Assembly: GCA_002786025.1 (NCBI GenBank)
Contig: NHNW01000006.1
Coordinates: 744,001-808,000 of the forward strand
Length of the DNA: 64,000 nt
Source: Zasmidium citrigriseum
Taxonomy: Eukaryota > Ascomycota > Dothideomycetes > Mycosphaerellales > Mycosphaerellaceae
Reading direction: 5' to 3'
The notes under the pieces are model-generated. The model had not been told where the DNA came from and did no database searches. It was given only the letters and a program-made list of their open reading frames with translations. Positions 1 to 11,232 of the stretch are shown in pieces (position 1 is the first letter of the stretch; the number at the start of each line of letters is the position of its first letter). A program made the translations under genes and the position numbers.

Positions 1-539
1 CTCAGCTGGCGCACCAGTCGATCCATTTCCGTGACGTCCATCTCCTCAACACGAAGAGGATGATAGCTGGGTGGTGTGATGAATGGTGCTCGGTCGGGGT
101 TTCGTGGATTGTTAAGCAAGCGCGATCCCCGTCGCTCCCCTAGCTCGTCACGCGCATGTCGCTGCCTGCTTGCTTGCGACTCCGCGTTGGCAAGCTATCC
201 CAGATTCGTTGTACGAGAGATTGCGGCCAGCGCGCGATGTTGAAGGATCTTGGTGGGGATGGTGATGGTGTTGCGAGGTTGAGGACTGGCGTCACGCCGC
301 AGCAGAAATGTGAAAGAAAGGCAGGCGCAGGGTCCGGCTTCCGAAGCTCGGCCAAGTGGAACGACATGGGCCGATGTTCGGCTTGCCGACAGGCCGACGA
401 CATCAATCAACATAAATCTTCGAACTGTTGCAACAATGAACGAAAGTGTAGAAGCAATGGTGATATATGGGTCCGTCCAGACATGCAGAAGAGCCATCCT
501 CGTCAATGACAGAATCCAACGATTTAAACAATACCTAAT
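1..539. other. No gene recognised at left edge
   Basis: Several overlapping open frames exist on both strands, but none has codon pattern, splice structure or a family resemblance that I can support. The stretch probably holds the 3' flank of the gene that ends at 540 and flanking DNA of a gene outside the window. Confidence 0.4.
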
Positions 540-3500
540 CTACGAAGACTCGAGCTCATCCTTCTTCCTCTGAATCAATGCCATGATTTCGATTTCATCG
601 TAACCACGCTTCAGCAGCGTCTTTATGATGTCTCCTAAGCCTTCCATGGCCTGATAATACTCTTCGCGGGCCTCCTCTCCTCTCGCTTCCCCACCGCGAT
701 CGATGATCCTTCCGAGCCATTGGTCATCGTTCCAGTCTGGATGCTGGGTATCATACAGGTGCTTTGAGTCCGGAGTCTTCTGTTCTGTCACTCCGGGAGG
801 AGCCTCCGTCGCGGGTGCTACGAAGGCTTGGGCAGCATCGTTGAAGTCCGGAAACTGGGTATCATAGGGCCGTTCTGGCTCGGGCATCTTCTGTCCTGAT
901 CCCCCACTATCAGATGCAATTCTGTAAGAGTCCGGTGAGCGAGTGACAATGGCCTCCGCGGCGTCATCCTTGTTACGATGTTCCGTAGTCTCGTAGGGCC
1001 GCTCCGGCTCGGGCATCTTCTTTTCTGACACTCCATTACTCGGCGTGGTTTCTTGTCCGCCTATTGAGAGTGCGGAAAGGGCTTCGGCGGCATCGTTCTG
1101 GTCGGAATCCTGCGTATCACACGGCCGCTCTGGCTCGGACAACCTCCTTTCTGGCTGCAAACTACGAGGTGTGGACTCACGAATGTCCATCGAGGGTGCA
1201 GCGAGCGCGTTGACGAAATCGCCCCCAACAGGATGCAAAGGATCATAAGGCTGCTCGGGCTCAGGCAAACTCCTTTTTGGCTGGCAAGCGCGAGGTGTGG
1301 ACTCGTGAATGTCCGTCGAGGGTGCAGCGAGAGCGTCGACAACATAATTCTCGTCAGAGTCATACGTATCGTAGGGCCGCTCTGGCTCAGGCAGCCCTTG
1401 TCGAGACACTCCATCAAGTGCGACTTGTTGAGTGCTCATTGAGGGTGCAGCCGATGCTTCAGCGGCGTCGTTCTCATCTGCATGCTGGGTGTCATTGCAT
1501 TTCTCCGACCCAGGTGTCATCCTTCCCGACACAGCATCGTCAGGCGCAAGCTCGCGGGTGTCCAGTGAAAGAGAGGCCAGAGCTTGAGCGGCATTGAGCC
1601 CCTCCACACTGTGCACCGTAGCGACCGCTGAGTCCTGCCGTGGGACTGTGTACCAAGTGCCGATCAACTCGCAATGATGCTTTCCGAGTTTCTCGCCACT
1701 GCTGCAAGCCGTGCAGTAGACCATTTCGTCGCGGAGGGCCAGCACCATCTTCTCCCTCCATTCGTCACCATTCCGCAGTTTGTCTCTTGAGAAGCCAAGA
1801 GGCATGTCGTCCAGGATCTGTATCCGGGATTCCTCAAGACAGATCTGCCATTGCGTGAAATTCACACCTTCCTCTCGATTCCATTCGTCGCTGTCTTCTT
1901 CTGCCACAAAGCTTGGGATCCTGCCGGTAGAAGCTTCTGCGAGCCAAAAGGTCTGTCGATGCTACCTGCGGCAGGCATTAGTGTGAAGATCCGTGCCTGA
2001 AGTAGTGCGGACTCACCCAAACATCCTGGTCAAACGTCGTCCAATGCGCCGTAGTTCAGGATACTTGACCTTTCCGTCCGGCCAGGGCTCTTGGATGAAG
2101 AAGCTCACTTCCTCCTGTGGTCCGGGCAGAGCCATGGTGAAGAGCCAGAGCCCACCGAACATCTTCTCCCCCTTCAGGCCCGTCATCAGAAGAGCATGGA
2201 GCAGTTCCTTCCATTCAACACCATTGGGTTTCCCACGGAGCTGGGGAACCCAGTACATGGCCCGAAAGACCTTGAGCGCTCTGTCATCAACCGCAAAGGT
2301 CGGTCCGAGATATTGGTGAATCGGTGGCGGTCTCTGTCTTTTTGTCAGCAAATGCGGCGCAGGGAATCATGTTCTCTGATCAGGAGAGCTCACGTTGATA
2401 CAGGAGGCCTGTGTTGAAGTGGCCCCCTCTTTCACGTCCTGGTCTGCTTTTCGAGTTTGAAAAGTCTCCAAACTCTCATGTCGTAATTGGCCTTTCCATC
2501 CACGAAGAAGCTGCTCGGCTCTATACCATTGAGGGCTCCGGGCTTTGAAGTCTTCCTGCGCGAACTCTTTGGGTTGCCAGAGTTGATCGAAAAGAGACCA
2601 GAATTTGTCCAAACTTAACTCGGCCGCTTTCAAGGCATCGAACGTCTCTGGACACCATAGTTCATCAATTGGGTAGTCGAGCGAACCAAGCTCCACGACC
2701 TTGTCCATCGCCTTGGATTTCATCCCCACTTCTAGAGCGGCTTTCAGTGATGCGAAGTCGACCATAAATGGCTCAGACAGCGAACCATCGTCCGGGATCC
2801 ATTCTCCCGCCCATCGATGCCAGGGTTGGTCAAGCTTCAACTGTTGGTATGTCTCGTGGACGACAGACAACGTTCCGATGATAGCCGCAATCGGCGGCGT
2901 GATGAGACTTCTCACATCTTTGTTACTCTGGATGAGATGCTCCATATCTTCGATGCTGTGTGTCACCCGGCCATCAACGAGTGGATTGATCCCTCCTAAG
3001 ACGGTGCGAAGCTGCTCGAGCGCAGGTGTCAGGTGCTTCTCATCCACCTTGACGTGCGTACATCCTGACGCGTCACACGTTGTGTAGGAGATTTTCCTAG
3101 TCAGGGGAGAGCAAAGCATCGTGTGGGAGAGTATCTCTCGGGACTCCTCATGTAAATCGTCCAGATGTGCTCTAACATCAAGCAGCGCTTGCAGGTAAGC
3201 TTGATTGGCAGGCAGCGTGTGATCTTCACATGATTGAATACTGCAACGTAGCTTCTGCAGTTGGTGAACAAGGCCAAGCAAGTGATCGTACTGCACGAGC
3301 TCTTCGAGCGGCGCTTGCACGACGTGAACAAGGACTTCAAGCCAGATAGATCGTCCCGTGTGATCTTTCTTGCGCGGGTGTAGGGCGCCCACCTTGGTCA
3401 AGATATGCTCGTGGCGATGCTCAAAGCAGGCCCGAAGATGTGAAGCGAAATAACCTGGATCCTGATATTCGGTCAGCAAGCGCTCAAAGGGCCAGGTGAG

Positions 3501-4528
3501 ATATTTTCACTTGCCTCCCGGAGAAGCCACAAGTGATCACGGACACCAATGTAGCCCGCGCGAAACATTCTCTCGATGTGCTTGAAATCCACGGCTTCAG
3601 GGCATCTGTACGGCTGTTCCAAACATCTCGACAGTAGTGTCCGCGTCTTTGCCACTGGATGAAGGGTTGGGGCGATGGCGGGAGGCTCGGGCTGCCGGGG
3701 ATAGAGCTCATTGTCCGTTCGCTCATGCTTCGGAATGTTCATTCCGTCAAGAATTGCGTGGACCATGTGTACCAAATCAGCCAACGTTTCAAATTGGACA
3801 TCCAATATCAGCAAGGCTTCTAAGCCGTTGAAGTAATGCGGCCAGTCTTCAGGTTTACCAACGTCTTCCCATGAGCCGCTGCACCAGCCGTATCGTTCGG
3901 GAAAGTCCACAGCCGAGAGAAGGACTCGATAGTCGTCGAACCAGTCCGGGCCGACAAGACCAGCCAAGCAAGTGAATGAGAGGCTATGAAGATCTCCCGC
4001 GGCAAATGCGTAAGGGGGATGGCGTGCGCGGGCATTGAGTAGCGTGAGAAAATTCCTTGGAGTGGAGAGATCTTCGTAGTTCCAAGAAGGCCAGAAAAGG
4101 GTCCGAATTCCGACATTGGTTTTGTAAACGTCCGCAGGGTCTAGTTCAGCACGTTCCCGAGAAGGCCGATGCTTTTCGGGCAATGGGCCTACGACTTCAT
4201 GAAGCATCTTTCGCCGTTTGGCGGCGCTCATCTTGGTCCAACGACGGCGAATGCGGGCTTCATGGCGCTCGACTAGGCCGAGAAGGGTGTACCAGTTGCA
4301 GACTAGATAGTATGCTCTTGCTGACAGGATCTTGCACAGCTCCGGGAGGTCGCACTTTGATCGAAGACTGGGATCTTCCCAACGTGGAGGGAGGTTTTCG
4401 ACACGGCGAGTCTCGGCCATAAAGCGGTTCATTCGTTGTGACATATCGTTGCCATCGTTAGGGGCCTCGGACAGCTGAAGGAGCGCGGCGGCAGCGTCGT
4501 CCTCTCTCTTCGAGGAGGAAGAACCCAT
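540..4528 (-). CDS. Conserved fungal protein of unknown function with C-terminal PEPERPYDTQ-type tandem repeats
   Basis: Reconstructed as complement(join(540..1920, 2017..2333, 2394..3461, 3515..4528)), about 1,259 aa. Joining the exons restores LRE|DPGYF, the block I associate with a large fungal family of unknown function, and exon 3 has the matching conserved end (GRRLTRMFG). The start at 4528 gives MGSSSSK, a good N-myristoylation signal; an in-frame ATG-less extension upstream is low complexity and was not used. The first intron (3514..3462, 53 nt) uses a GC donor (GAG|GCAAGT) with branch point GCTGACC. Exon 4 encodes about seven imperfect repeats of 37-43 residues, each centred on PEPERPYDTQ followed by an NDAAEA-like block, then a charged helical tail. 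No enzymatic motif is visible. Membrane association through myristate is inferred. The exon 3/4 junction (acceptor at 1921) is the least certain. Confidence 0.72.
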
Positions 4529-4728
4529 GGCGGACGATAAGACCAGCGAATGGCGGGAACGGGGGCGGAGTCGAGGAGATAGCGATAGCGATAGTAGTAT
4601 TCGATGCGAGAGACGAATGCGACATGCGAAGTGGGTTGGATGCTTGAGGGAGGGAGGGAGAAGGAAAAATAAGGCACTCAACTTGCTGCTTCAGCTATCT
4701 CCGTCCCGCTGCCCTTTCCTCTAGAGCG

Positions 4729-4779
4729 CTGAGGCAGGCAGCATTGGCTTTGACCTGCGACTACCTTTGGGGATAGCTA
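4729..4779 (+). repeat. Direct repeat, copy 1
   Basis: Begins gctgaggcaggcag and ends ttggggatagct. It matches the copy at 4930 with scattered mismatches. The two starts are 201 bp apart, both in the leader of the gene starting at 4528. Confidence 0.6.
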
Positions 4780-4929
4780 CAGTCCACCAGCAACAAGATT
4801 ATGTACGTGCCGCCCTTGGGACGGCGCCGATAGCTTCATCAGGCACCGCTCGAGGCAAAGGCAAAGAAGACAACGTACCTGGGCGACTATATCACCCTAT
4901 CTCCATGCCATCGTGCTTTGCTTTGGGCA

Positions 4930-4980
4930 GCTGAGGCAGGCAGGAGTGCCTTGGACCTGCCGCCTTTCTCGGGGATAGCT
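4930..4980 (+). repeat. Direct repeat, copy 2
   Basis: Second copy of the about 50-bp repeat, sharing gctgaggcaggcag at the left and ggggatagct at the right with the copy at 4729. Function unknown; it could be upstream regulatory sequence duplicated in place. Confidence 0.6.
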
Positions 4981-5447
4981 GCCTTTTATCTGAAGAGAGA
5001 CGCATGCTCGCAAGTGAAGACGGCAGTCAAGCCATAAGTGGCACTTAAGTGATTTATGAGATCATTCGATGTTTGATGGATGAAGTGAGGGACAGAGTCA
5101 AGTGAAGTCGGGGACATGACGCAGGGCCTTGGCGGGCCGCGAATGTGGCTGAAGGCTGGAGGCGCATACGGATACGCGCAAAGCAGCAGCAACCAACTTG
5201 GCGGTCGTTGCGCTGGCAAGAACAGGAATCACCTCCATCTCACTCCCCTCTCTCTTCGCCGACACCGCCACGTCAACGCTCAGCTCCGCGGCAGCAAACA
5301 CAGCTCTCTCTGTCCCATTTGTACAGCCACCCGCAACACGTGTATCCGCCTTCGCTCATATAACTTCGCCCAATGCCATTGCCTGGAGCTGGCTCTTGAT
5401 CCTCAACGACACTCCCCTACAAGACCCCCATATTGCAACCAGTCAGC

Positions 5448-6548
5448 ATGGCCACCAACCGCAGCGCTTCCCTCCGCCGCTGGCTCTTCTCCCTCCCGCC
5501 CGTCGAATTCCTGCTCCAACAACTCCGCGAGACGGTAATCGGCGCTCTACGATGCGGACCCATACCCGAACACGTCGCCTTCGTCATGGACGGCAACCGG
5601 CGCTGGGCCCGGAAATCCAAAGTCGAGACCGTCGAGGGACACAACATGGGCTTTGAAGCGCTGGCACGTATTCTCGAAGTCTGCTACAAGAGCGGCGTGC
5701 GCGTCGTCACCATCTACGCCTTTTCCATTGAGAACTTCAAGCGGAGCAAATACGAGGTGGACGGCTTGATGGACATGGCGAAGACGAAGCTTGTCCAACT
5801 CTCGCAACACGGCGAGTTGCTGGATCGTTATGGAGCTTGTGTGAAAATCCTGGGCGACAAGAGCCTCATGCGAGAAGACGTGCAAGAACAAATGGACCGC
5901 GCAGTGGAAATGACGAAACACAACGACTCCGCCGTGCTAAACGTCTGCTTCCCCTACACCGGCCGCGAAGAAATTTGTCACAGCGTGCGAGAAACCGTGG
6001 GCGAATTCAGCAAACCAGAGAATTCCAGACCGCAGCTTAAGAGGCCCTTCAGCGAGACACACATCCAGCGAAATATTCTCAGTCGACAATTACCAGCCGT
6101 GGCAGAGGAAGAGCGAACAACACCACCACTTTCGAAAGATCCTCAATCAGACATCGACTCCGCCTCCGTCTCCGAGCAGGACCTCGAGACTTCATCAAAT
6201 CTCCAACCCGCCTCATCCCAAACCTCGCACTCAACCTCACCAAACCTCAAACCCGTGAGCCGCTCTCAATCCCTACCAGACCCAGAGACCATAACATCCG
6301 AAACTCTCACCAGAAACACTTACACCGCCGACGCCCCGCCCCTGGACCTCCTGGTACGGACCTCAGGCGTGCACAGATTGTCAGACTTCATGCTCTGGCA
6401 ATGTCACGAAAACACCGAGATTCGATTCCTGGATTGTCTATGGCCGGAGTTTGATCTTTGGCATTTCTTGCCTGTGTTATTGGAGTGGCAGTGGCGGCAG
6501 AAGAAGATGATGGAGCAAGGGAGGGGCGGTGGGTTGAAGACGGCGTGA
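5448..6548 (+). CDS. RER2: cis-prenyltransferase, dehydrodolichyl diphosphate synthase subunit (Rer2/Srt1 type)
   Basis: Single exon, 366 aa. Adds isopentenyl units in cis to farnesyl diphosphate to make long polyprenyl diphosphate for dolichol, needed for protein glycosylation at the ER. Family signatures are plain: HVAFVMDGNRRWARK near residue 40 (catalytic Asp and binding Asn/Arg), TIYAFSIENFKR near 92-103, and RTSGVHRLSDFMLWQ near 303 with the diphosphate-binding Arg and Ser. Between about residues 185 and 298, after GREEI, lies a Ser/Thr/Pro-rich insertion of roughly 110 residues that the usual 250-300 aa enzyme lacks. The ATG at 5448 is the first in frame. The family normally works with a Nus1/NgBR partner, not seen here. 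It converges on the gene ending at 6852. Confidence 0.93.
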   Translation: MATNRSASLRRWLFSLPPVEFLLQQLRETVIGALRCGPIPEHVAFVMDGNRRWARKSKVETVEGHNMGFEALARILEVCYKSGVRVVTIYAFSIENFKRSKYEVDGLMDMAKTKLVQLSQHGELLDRYGACVKILGDKSLMREDVQEQMDRAVEMTKHNDSAVLNVCFPYTGREEICHSVRETVGEFSKPENSRPQLKRPFSETHIQRNILSRQLPAVAEEERTTPPLSKDPQSDIDSASVSEQDLETSSNLQPASSQTSHSTSPNLKPVSRSQSLPDPETITSETLTRNTYTADAPPLDLLVRTSGVHRLSDFMLWQCHENTEIRFLDCLWPEFDLWHFLPVLLEWQWRQKKMMEQGRGGGLKTA

Positions 6549-6851
6549 GGGTGGAAGTTGATTGTTGTATAGAGTGCTATTATGATAGATACCCTTCCTG
6601 CTGTACCTTGAGGGTCGGAATACTAGACCTAGACTTTGATCTTTCAATTCTGTCCAACAACCTTCAGTCTTCCTCATATGAAAGGAGAGAAAGATGAGAT
6701 CTCAATCTTCCATAAGTTGATGGTCATTACCACATGATGTATTACGACGCTCGTATAACGCTATGCCATGCCGTGCCATGCTCGTGTATATCCCCCCTAT
6801 CCAAACACCCTCAAAAATGCACATCGTGTACTCATACACCCAATTTCCCAT
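6549..6851. other. Convergent intergenic spacer
   Basis: About 300 bp between two converging stop codons; expected to hold both 3' untranslated regions. No feature recognised. Confidence 0.5.
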
Positions 6852-9800
6852 CTACGCAATCCCCATCCTCCACCGATCAATAGCAGCCCTCTGCCCACTA
6901 TCCAAATTCGCCCCCTCCATCCCCACATTCATATTCATCTGCTGCTGCGCTCCATACCCATAAGTCCCCATCCCCATAACAGGGTTCATATTATACTGCG
7001 CAGGCATCTGCGGTCCAGCTCCCGTCAGAGCATAGTAAGCCTGGGCATGCATCTGCTGCGGCTGTCCGTAGCCCATACCCGCGGTTGGAGAGGCGAAGTA
7101 GGGATTGCTGTTGCTGTGGAACATGGGCATGCTGGTGGATGTCGGGAGACCTCCGCTGGTGTTGTAGGCGCCGCCGGCGAAGGCGCCGTTGGCGGGACGG
7201 CTGCGTTGGGCGCCGAGGAGGCCGGTGGTGATTTCGCGGCGGTTGTTGAGCGGGTCGATCATGGCGGAGTTGTCTACGGGTCCGAGATTGTAGCCGCCTG
7301 CACTGTAGGCTCCGTTTGCAAAGGCTCCGTTGGCGGCGAAGCTGCGTTGAGCGCCCAGGAGACCGCCCGTTACGTCGCCGCTTGTTGGTGGTCGAGCGTC
7401 GACAAGAGGTTTCTCGAGGCCGTAGGAAGTGGAGCGCATGTTCTGAGCAGCCAAGTCCTGGCGGGCTTTGAGTTGCTGTTGGTTGGCGCTGTGAAGAAGA
7501 GTGCCTTGAGCGGCCTCCTGGTTCTTGCCCATCGCCCGCTGGCCGACTGGGTTAGCAGATAGCAGATTGGCCATGCTCTGCGACTGACGGATAGGTGGAC
7601 GAGTAGGTGCTTGTTCACCAGAAGCTTCGCGTTCACGTTGCAGTCTGGCCCGTCGTTGACCGAGCGTCTCCTCTTCGTCTGCACCAGCTGCGGCCTGCTC
7701 TTTCTTCGATCCAGAAGAAGCACGCTTCTCCTTTTCCTTCTCTTTGGTCTCTGCCTCTTTGATGTTGAGCTCAGGGAACTGATCCAAGACATCAGCAGTG
7801 AAGGTACTGTCTGGACGCTCTCCATCTTTCGGCGCCACGCTGGAAATAGCAGAGTCCAGGGCATCCTTCGTCTTGAGTCTTCGCAGACGCTGACCCAAAG
7901 TCTCGCCTTCATGCTCGTCCTCAGCTTCTTTAGCCATCTCATCTGCATCAGGTTGACCTGCGAGATGCATTTGAGACATTGTGGCACCGGCCTTCTTCAG
8001 CGGAGCCAGACTAGGGTTCAACCGAGTCCTCCGATTTGCCAATGGCTCGTTGTCCTCCAGTTCACGCCTCTCCATGAGACCGAGCGGGCGGTTCCAATCA
8101 CGGCCATCACCAACCTTGCGATTGATCAAGCCGTCCTTGCCAGGGAAGAGAACACCAAGAGGGACATCTTCGTCCATCTCGTCACGTTGAGCGTCCTCCT
8201 GTGCACGCAAGTTCGGATCTTCCCAAGCCAAAGCAACTCGCTGTTTCTGGCGCTTCTTCGCATTGATCTGCTCCACAGCATCGAGCTGCAACAGTGTGCT
8301 GTGCATACCATCAGGGAAAGCAGTGGCTGCGGTCCGGTTTCGTGACTTGAGTTGAGCCTTGCGCACTTGGAGCTCTGCAAGCAGAGTAGTAGGCTGCGCA
8401 TAGATCGGATCCTCTTCCAGCTCGTCCACATCTTCTTCAGCCTCCTCGTCCTTGAAATCCTGTTCAATCTGTTCTGCATCTGTCAACACTTTGCTTGTCA
8501 TTATCGACGCAGGCCGGGATCCACTGGCAATACGCTCCTCCTTGGGACTGGCATTGGCTGCTTGTTCTATAAGACCTCCAGACATCATCGTTTGGCGTCT
8601 TCGATCCGGTGTGGTCTCCTCGTCCGGCATTCCTGTTGACTTTCGCTCCGCTCTATCCAAGTCATCACCAAGACTATTGGCTCCCAAACTCATCTGACTT
8701 CGCCTCTTTCTGAGCTTGTTCCCTCCCTCGTTGAAGTCTAGCACGCTACCACGACTGACCGGTCTCGATTTCGACTCTTCCTTGATCTCGCCATCCAGAT
8801 CTGTGCTGTTCCTCCTGAAAAAGTTGCCGATACTACTGCTACGTCTCTTCTTGAGTGATTTCTTATCCTTGCTCTTGTCTGAATTGAGGGTCGTTGCCGT
8901 GCTCTTCCTCTGGTGAGGCCGCTCAGGAGCGTATACAGTCTTCCGGACATCTCCAACATAGGGGTGATGAGTGAATGCGCTGACAGGTGCGTTGGTCGAT
9001 GCTTGCAGAATGCTGTCTAATGTAGCCACTGCCGACTCAGACTTGACTTCGACATCGTGTGCAATCGATTGGTGTTCAAAGAACATGGTTGCACGCAGCT
9101 GTGCGGGCATGTTGTGGGCATTGGCCAAACTCATACGCTCGTTCAACATGGGACGCGGATGATCAACTTGAGAAGCAGAGCCAGAGCCAGATCTCTGACT
9201 CCTGATCTCCGGCTGGCTCCTAGTCCCATCATCACTGAAAGTCATCGGTGGTATCCAAGGTGCAGACTGCCGAGCACCAGCCGGCAGCTCATTCAACATC
9301 TCGGACCTCCTCTTCGCTTGTACATGTGCGGCAGGTAATTGAGACAGTCGTTTCGGCAAGTTCAACATACGAGGAACGGGCGCTGGATAGTAGACCATGC
9401 TATCCCTTGGAGGTGGCATTGCCATCGAATCCGGTCGTGCTCGCGGTGTCCTGAGCATAGACGCGGCATCCAACAAAGAGCCTGACGACGTGCGAGCAGA
9501 CACTCTTCGGACCTCATTTCCATGATCGTCCAGTTCAACAAACTCCTCACTATCCGGGTCGAAATGTACTCCATCGAAATCTTTAAACGCAATCTGAGCC
9601 TCCTGAAATGTATCCGTCGAATGGGGTCGGTCTGGAGTATCGTGTACTTCCAAAGCATCGTGATGCTGATGTTGATTTTGATATTGATCATAATCGTGTT
9701 CGTGATCAGGAGAGGGTGTATGAGGTATCGCTTGCAAGTGCTCTTCAATCTGGCCCGCAATATTGTCGTACCGTCTTCCAAAAGACGATTGCGACGCCTG

Positions 9801-10394
9801 TCTCGACATCTGCTGCTCTTGCGAATATATCGACGCGCTGCTGGGCGCCAGCGGTGAGTCCAGAGGCCTGCCTTCCTGGAGCGGCTCCACCATCTGTGCC
9901 AGTCTCGACGATTGCGTGCCAGACGCCGCCCTGTTTATCGAAGCATGCGTCCAAGAACTTCCCGAACGAACCGACCCTACAGGCGAAGTGATAAATCCTC
10001 CAGGCGAATACCCTCCCCAGCGTGCATTGGAATTGACATCGACGATGGAATTGTTGGCGTAGGAGGAGGTGCGGGATCGGCCACTGCCCATGCGTCGCGG
10101 CGGAGGCACGACGCTGATGTCGCCCTTGTGGCTGCTCTGGATGGAATTCTGGCGCGACATCTTGCGGATCTCCTCGCCAATGTCGCTGCCGCCCTGGGAC
10201 AGCTCCTCGGCGCTGCGTTCGAGTTTCTCGATGTTGCGGGCGTAGCCTCCCTGGAATGTGAAAGTGTCGCCGGTGCCCACGCTGCCCGGCGCAGGAGTAC
10301 GGACCTCGCTGACACGGCGAGGCAAAGGCATGGCGGGCACTATTATTGGTGGCTCGGGTGCGGCCTGCCCGCCGCTCACGCGACTCGTATCCAT
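6852..10394 (-). CDS. Large disordered conserved fungal protein of unknown function
   Basis: Single exon, about 1,180 aa from the ATG at 10394 (MDTSRVSGG); the frame stays open for 49 codons upstream but that part is basic and proline-rich and has no ATG that I trust. The protein is mostly low complexity and rich in Ser, Arg, Gln and acidic stretches. Ordered-looking islands include an N-terminal segment with NIEKLERSAEEL and GGSDIGEEIRKM, a basic KKSLKKRRSSSIGNFFRR block, and two copies of an ETLGQRxxRL motif near residues 835 and 910. The C-terminus is Gly/Asn/Ala/Met/Gln rich. I do not recognise a characterised family; a scaffold or phospho-regulated protein would fit the composition but is not shown. 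Intronless despite its length. Confidence 0.8.
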   Translation of the reverse strand: MDTSRVSGGQAAPEPPIIVPAMPLPRRVSEVRTPAPGSVGTGDTFTFQGGYARNIEKLERSAEELSQGGSDIGEEIRKMSRQNSIQSSHKGDISVVPPPRRMGSGRSRTSSYANNSIVDVNSNARWGGYSPGGFITSPVGSVRSGSSWTHASINRAASGTQSSRLAQMVEPLQEGRPLDSPLAPSSASIYSQEQQMSRQASQSSFGRRYDNIAGQIEEHLQAIPHTPSPDHEHDYDQYQNQHQHHDALEVHDTPDRPHSTDTFQEAQIAFKDFDGVHFDPDSEEFVELDDHGNEVRRVSARTSSGSLLDAASMLRTPRARPDSMAMPPPRDSMVYYPAPVPRMLNLPKRLSQLPAAHVQAKRRSEMLNELPAGARQSAPWIPPMTFSDDGTRSQPEIRSQRSGSGSASQVDHPRPMLNERMSLANAHNMPAQLRATMFFEHQSIAHDVEVKSESAVATLDSILQASTNAPVSAFTHHPYVGDVRKTVYAPERPHQRKSTATTLNSDKSKDKKSLKKRRSSSIGNFFRRNSTDLDGEIKEESKSRPVSRGSVLDFNEGGNKLRKRRSQMSLGANSLGDDLDRAERKSTGMPDEETTPDRRRQTMMSGGLIEQAANASPKEERIASGSRPASIMTSKVLTDAEQIEQDFKDEEAEEDVDELEEDPIYAQPTTLLAELQVRKAQLKSRNRTAATAFPDGMHSTLLQLDAVEQINAKKRQKQRVALAWEDPNLRAQEDAQRDEMDEDVPLGVLFPGKDGLINRKVGDGRDWNRPLGLMERRELEDNEPLANRRTRLNPSLAPLKKAGATMSQMHLAGQPDADEMAKEAEDEHEGETLGQRLRRLKTKDALDSAISSVAPKDGERPDSTFTADVLDQFPELNIKEAETKEKEKEKRASSGSKKEQAAAGADEEETLGQRRARLQREREASGEQAPTRPPIRQSQSMANLLSANPVGQRAMGKNQEAAQGTLLHSANQQQLKARQDLAAQNMRSTSYGLEKPLVDARPPTSGDVTGGLLGAQRSFAANGAFANGAYSAGGYNLGPVDNSAMIDPLNNRREITTGLLGAQRSRPANGAFAGGAYNTSGGLPTSTSMPMFHSNSNPYFASPTAGMGYGQPQQMHAQAYYALTGAGPQMPAQYNMNPVMGMGTYGYGAQQQMNMNVGMEGANLDSGQRAAIDRWRMGIA

Positions 10395-11232
10395 CTTCGT
10401 CGTTGCAACACCGTTGCGAGTGCTCGAAATCGTCAAATCGATGTTGGGGGGTGGTCGGGCATGGCGGAGCCGACGGGGAGGCGGTAGGAGTGCTCTGGTC
10501 GCTATCGGTGGTAGCAGATAGGTGGGTGCTGGGTGTCTCAATCCATCGGTCGGCTAGACTGCCGAAGACCTGACGCAGCTTTTTGGCTCAGTGCTAGCAG
10601 CTGCAAGATACGAGGCCTGCTGCACAATAATAGTCCGTCTTGCAGCAAGCAAGCAGCGCGATGTTGTTGACGTTTCAATGGCGTCTCTCTTTCGAACGCG
10701 TACAGTCGCGAGAGATTGTGTACGACGACAGCATTGGCAAATCGCTCCATCGAATTTCTGACGGGCCTTTGCAGACAGGGTTCCTTGATATGCACGGTTC
10801 ACCGTTGCGAAACACTGCCCTTCTGTGCTTCTTGCTTCAGCCCTCTGGTCCGTCGAAGCTTTTTGGCCTCCGCGGTCGACTGGCACCTTTAGCCGCAGCA
10901 TTCGACCGCCTTTAGACAGCAGCTGTACCAGCCTACCGACTCCTTCCGCTGCACCATGTCACGCGTGCGAGAGACGTAGCTGTCAGTGGCGTACTGCACG
11001 TGTTGATCGAGCAACACCGTCTGTTTACCGCCTCAATCAACAAGAAGTCGAAAACGTAGACCTCGAAAGCCTGACCACCAAATCACCCGGGACGACAACC
11101 CAGAAAGTAGTGCCATTGAGGAACCTTCTTCTACCTGAAACGCTCTATCGATTTCACAAAGAACCTCGCCCTTGCTCCATCACCAACAACCCCACGTTCA
11201 ATTCCTCGAAACGGCAACTTGTCACGCCCGAA
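10395..11232. other. Divergent promoter region
   Basis: Upstream of the - strand disordered protein and the + strand small membrane protein. Open frames on both strands here look like untranslated leader. No further gene supported. Confidence 0.45.

Larger units (their letters stand above)
4529..5447. other. Intergenic region between divergent genes
   Basis: Shared upstream region of the - strand unknown gene and the + strand prenyltransferase gene. It holds one imperfect direct repeat (entries at 4729 and 4930). No further gene is supported. Confidence 0.5.
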
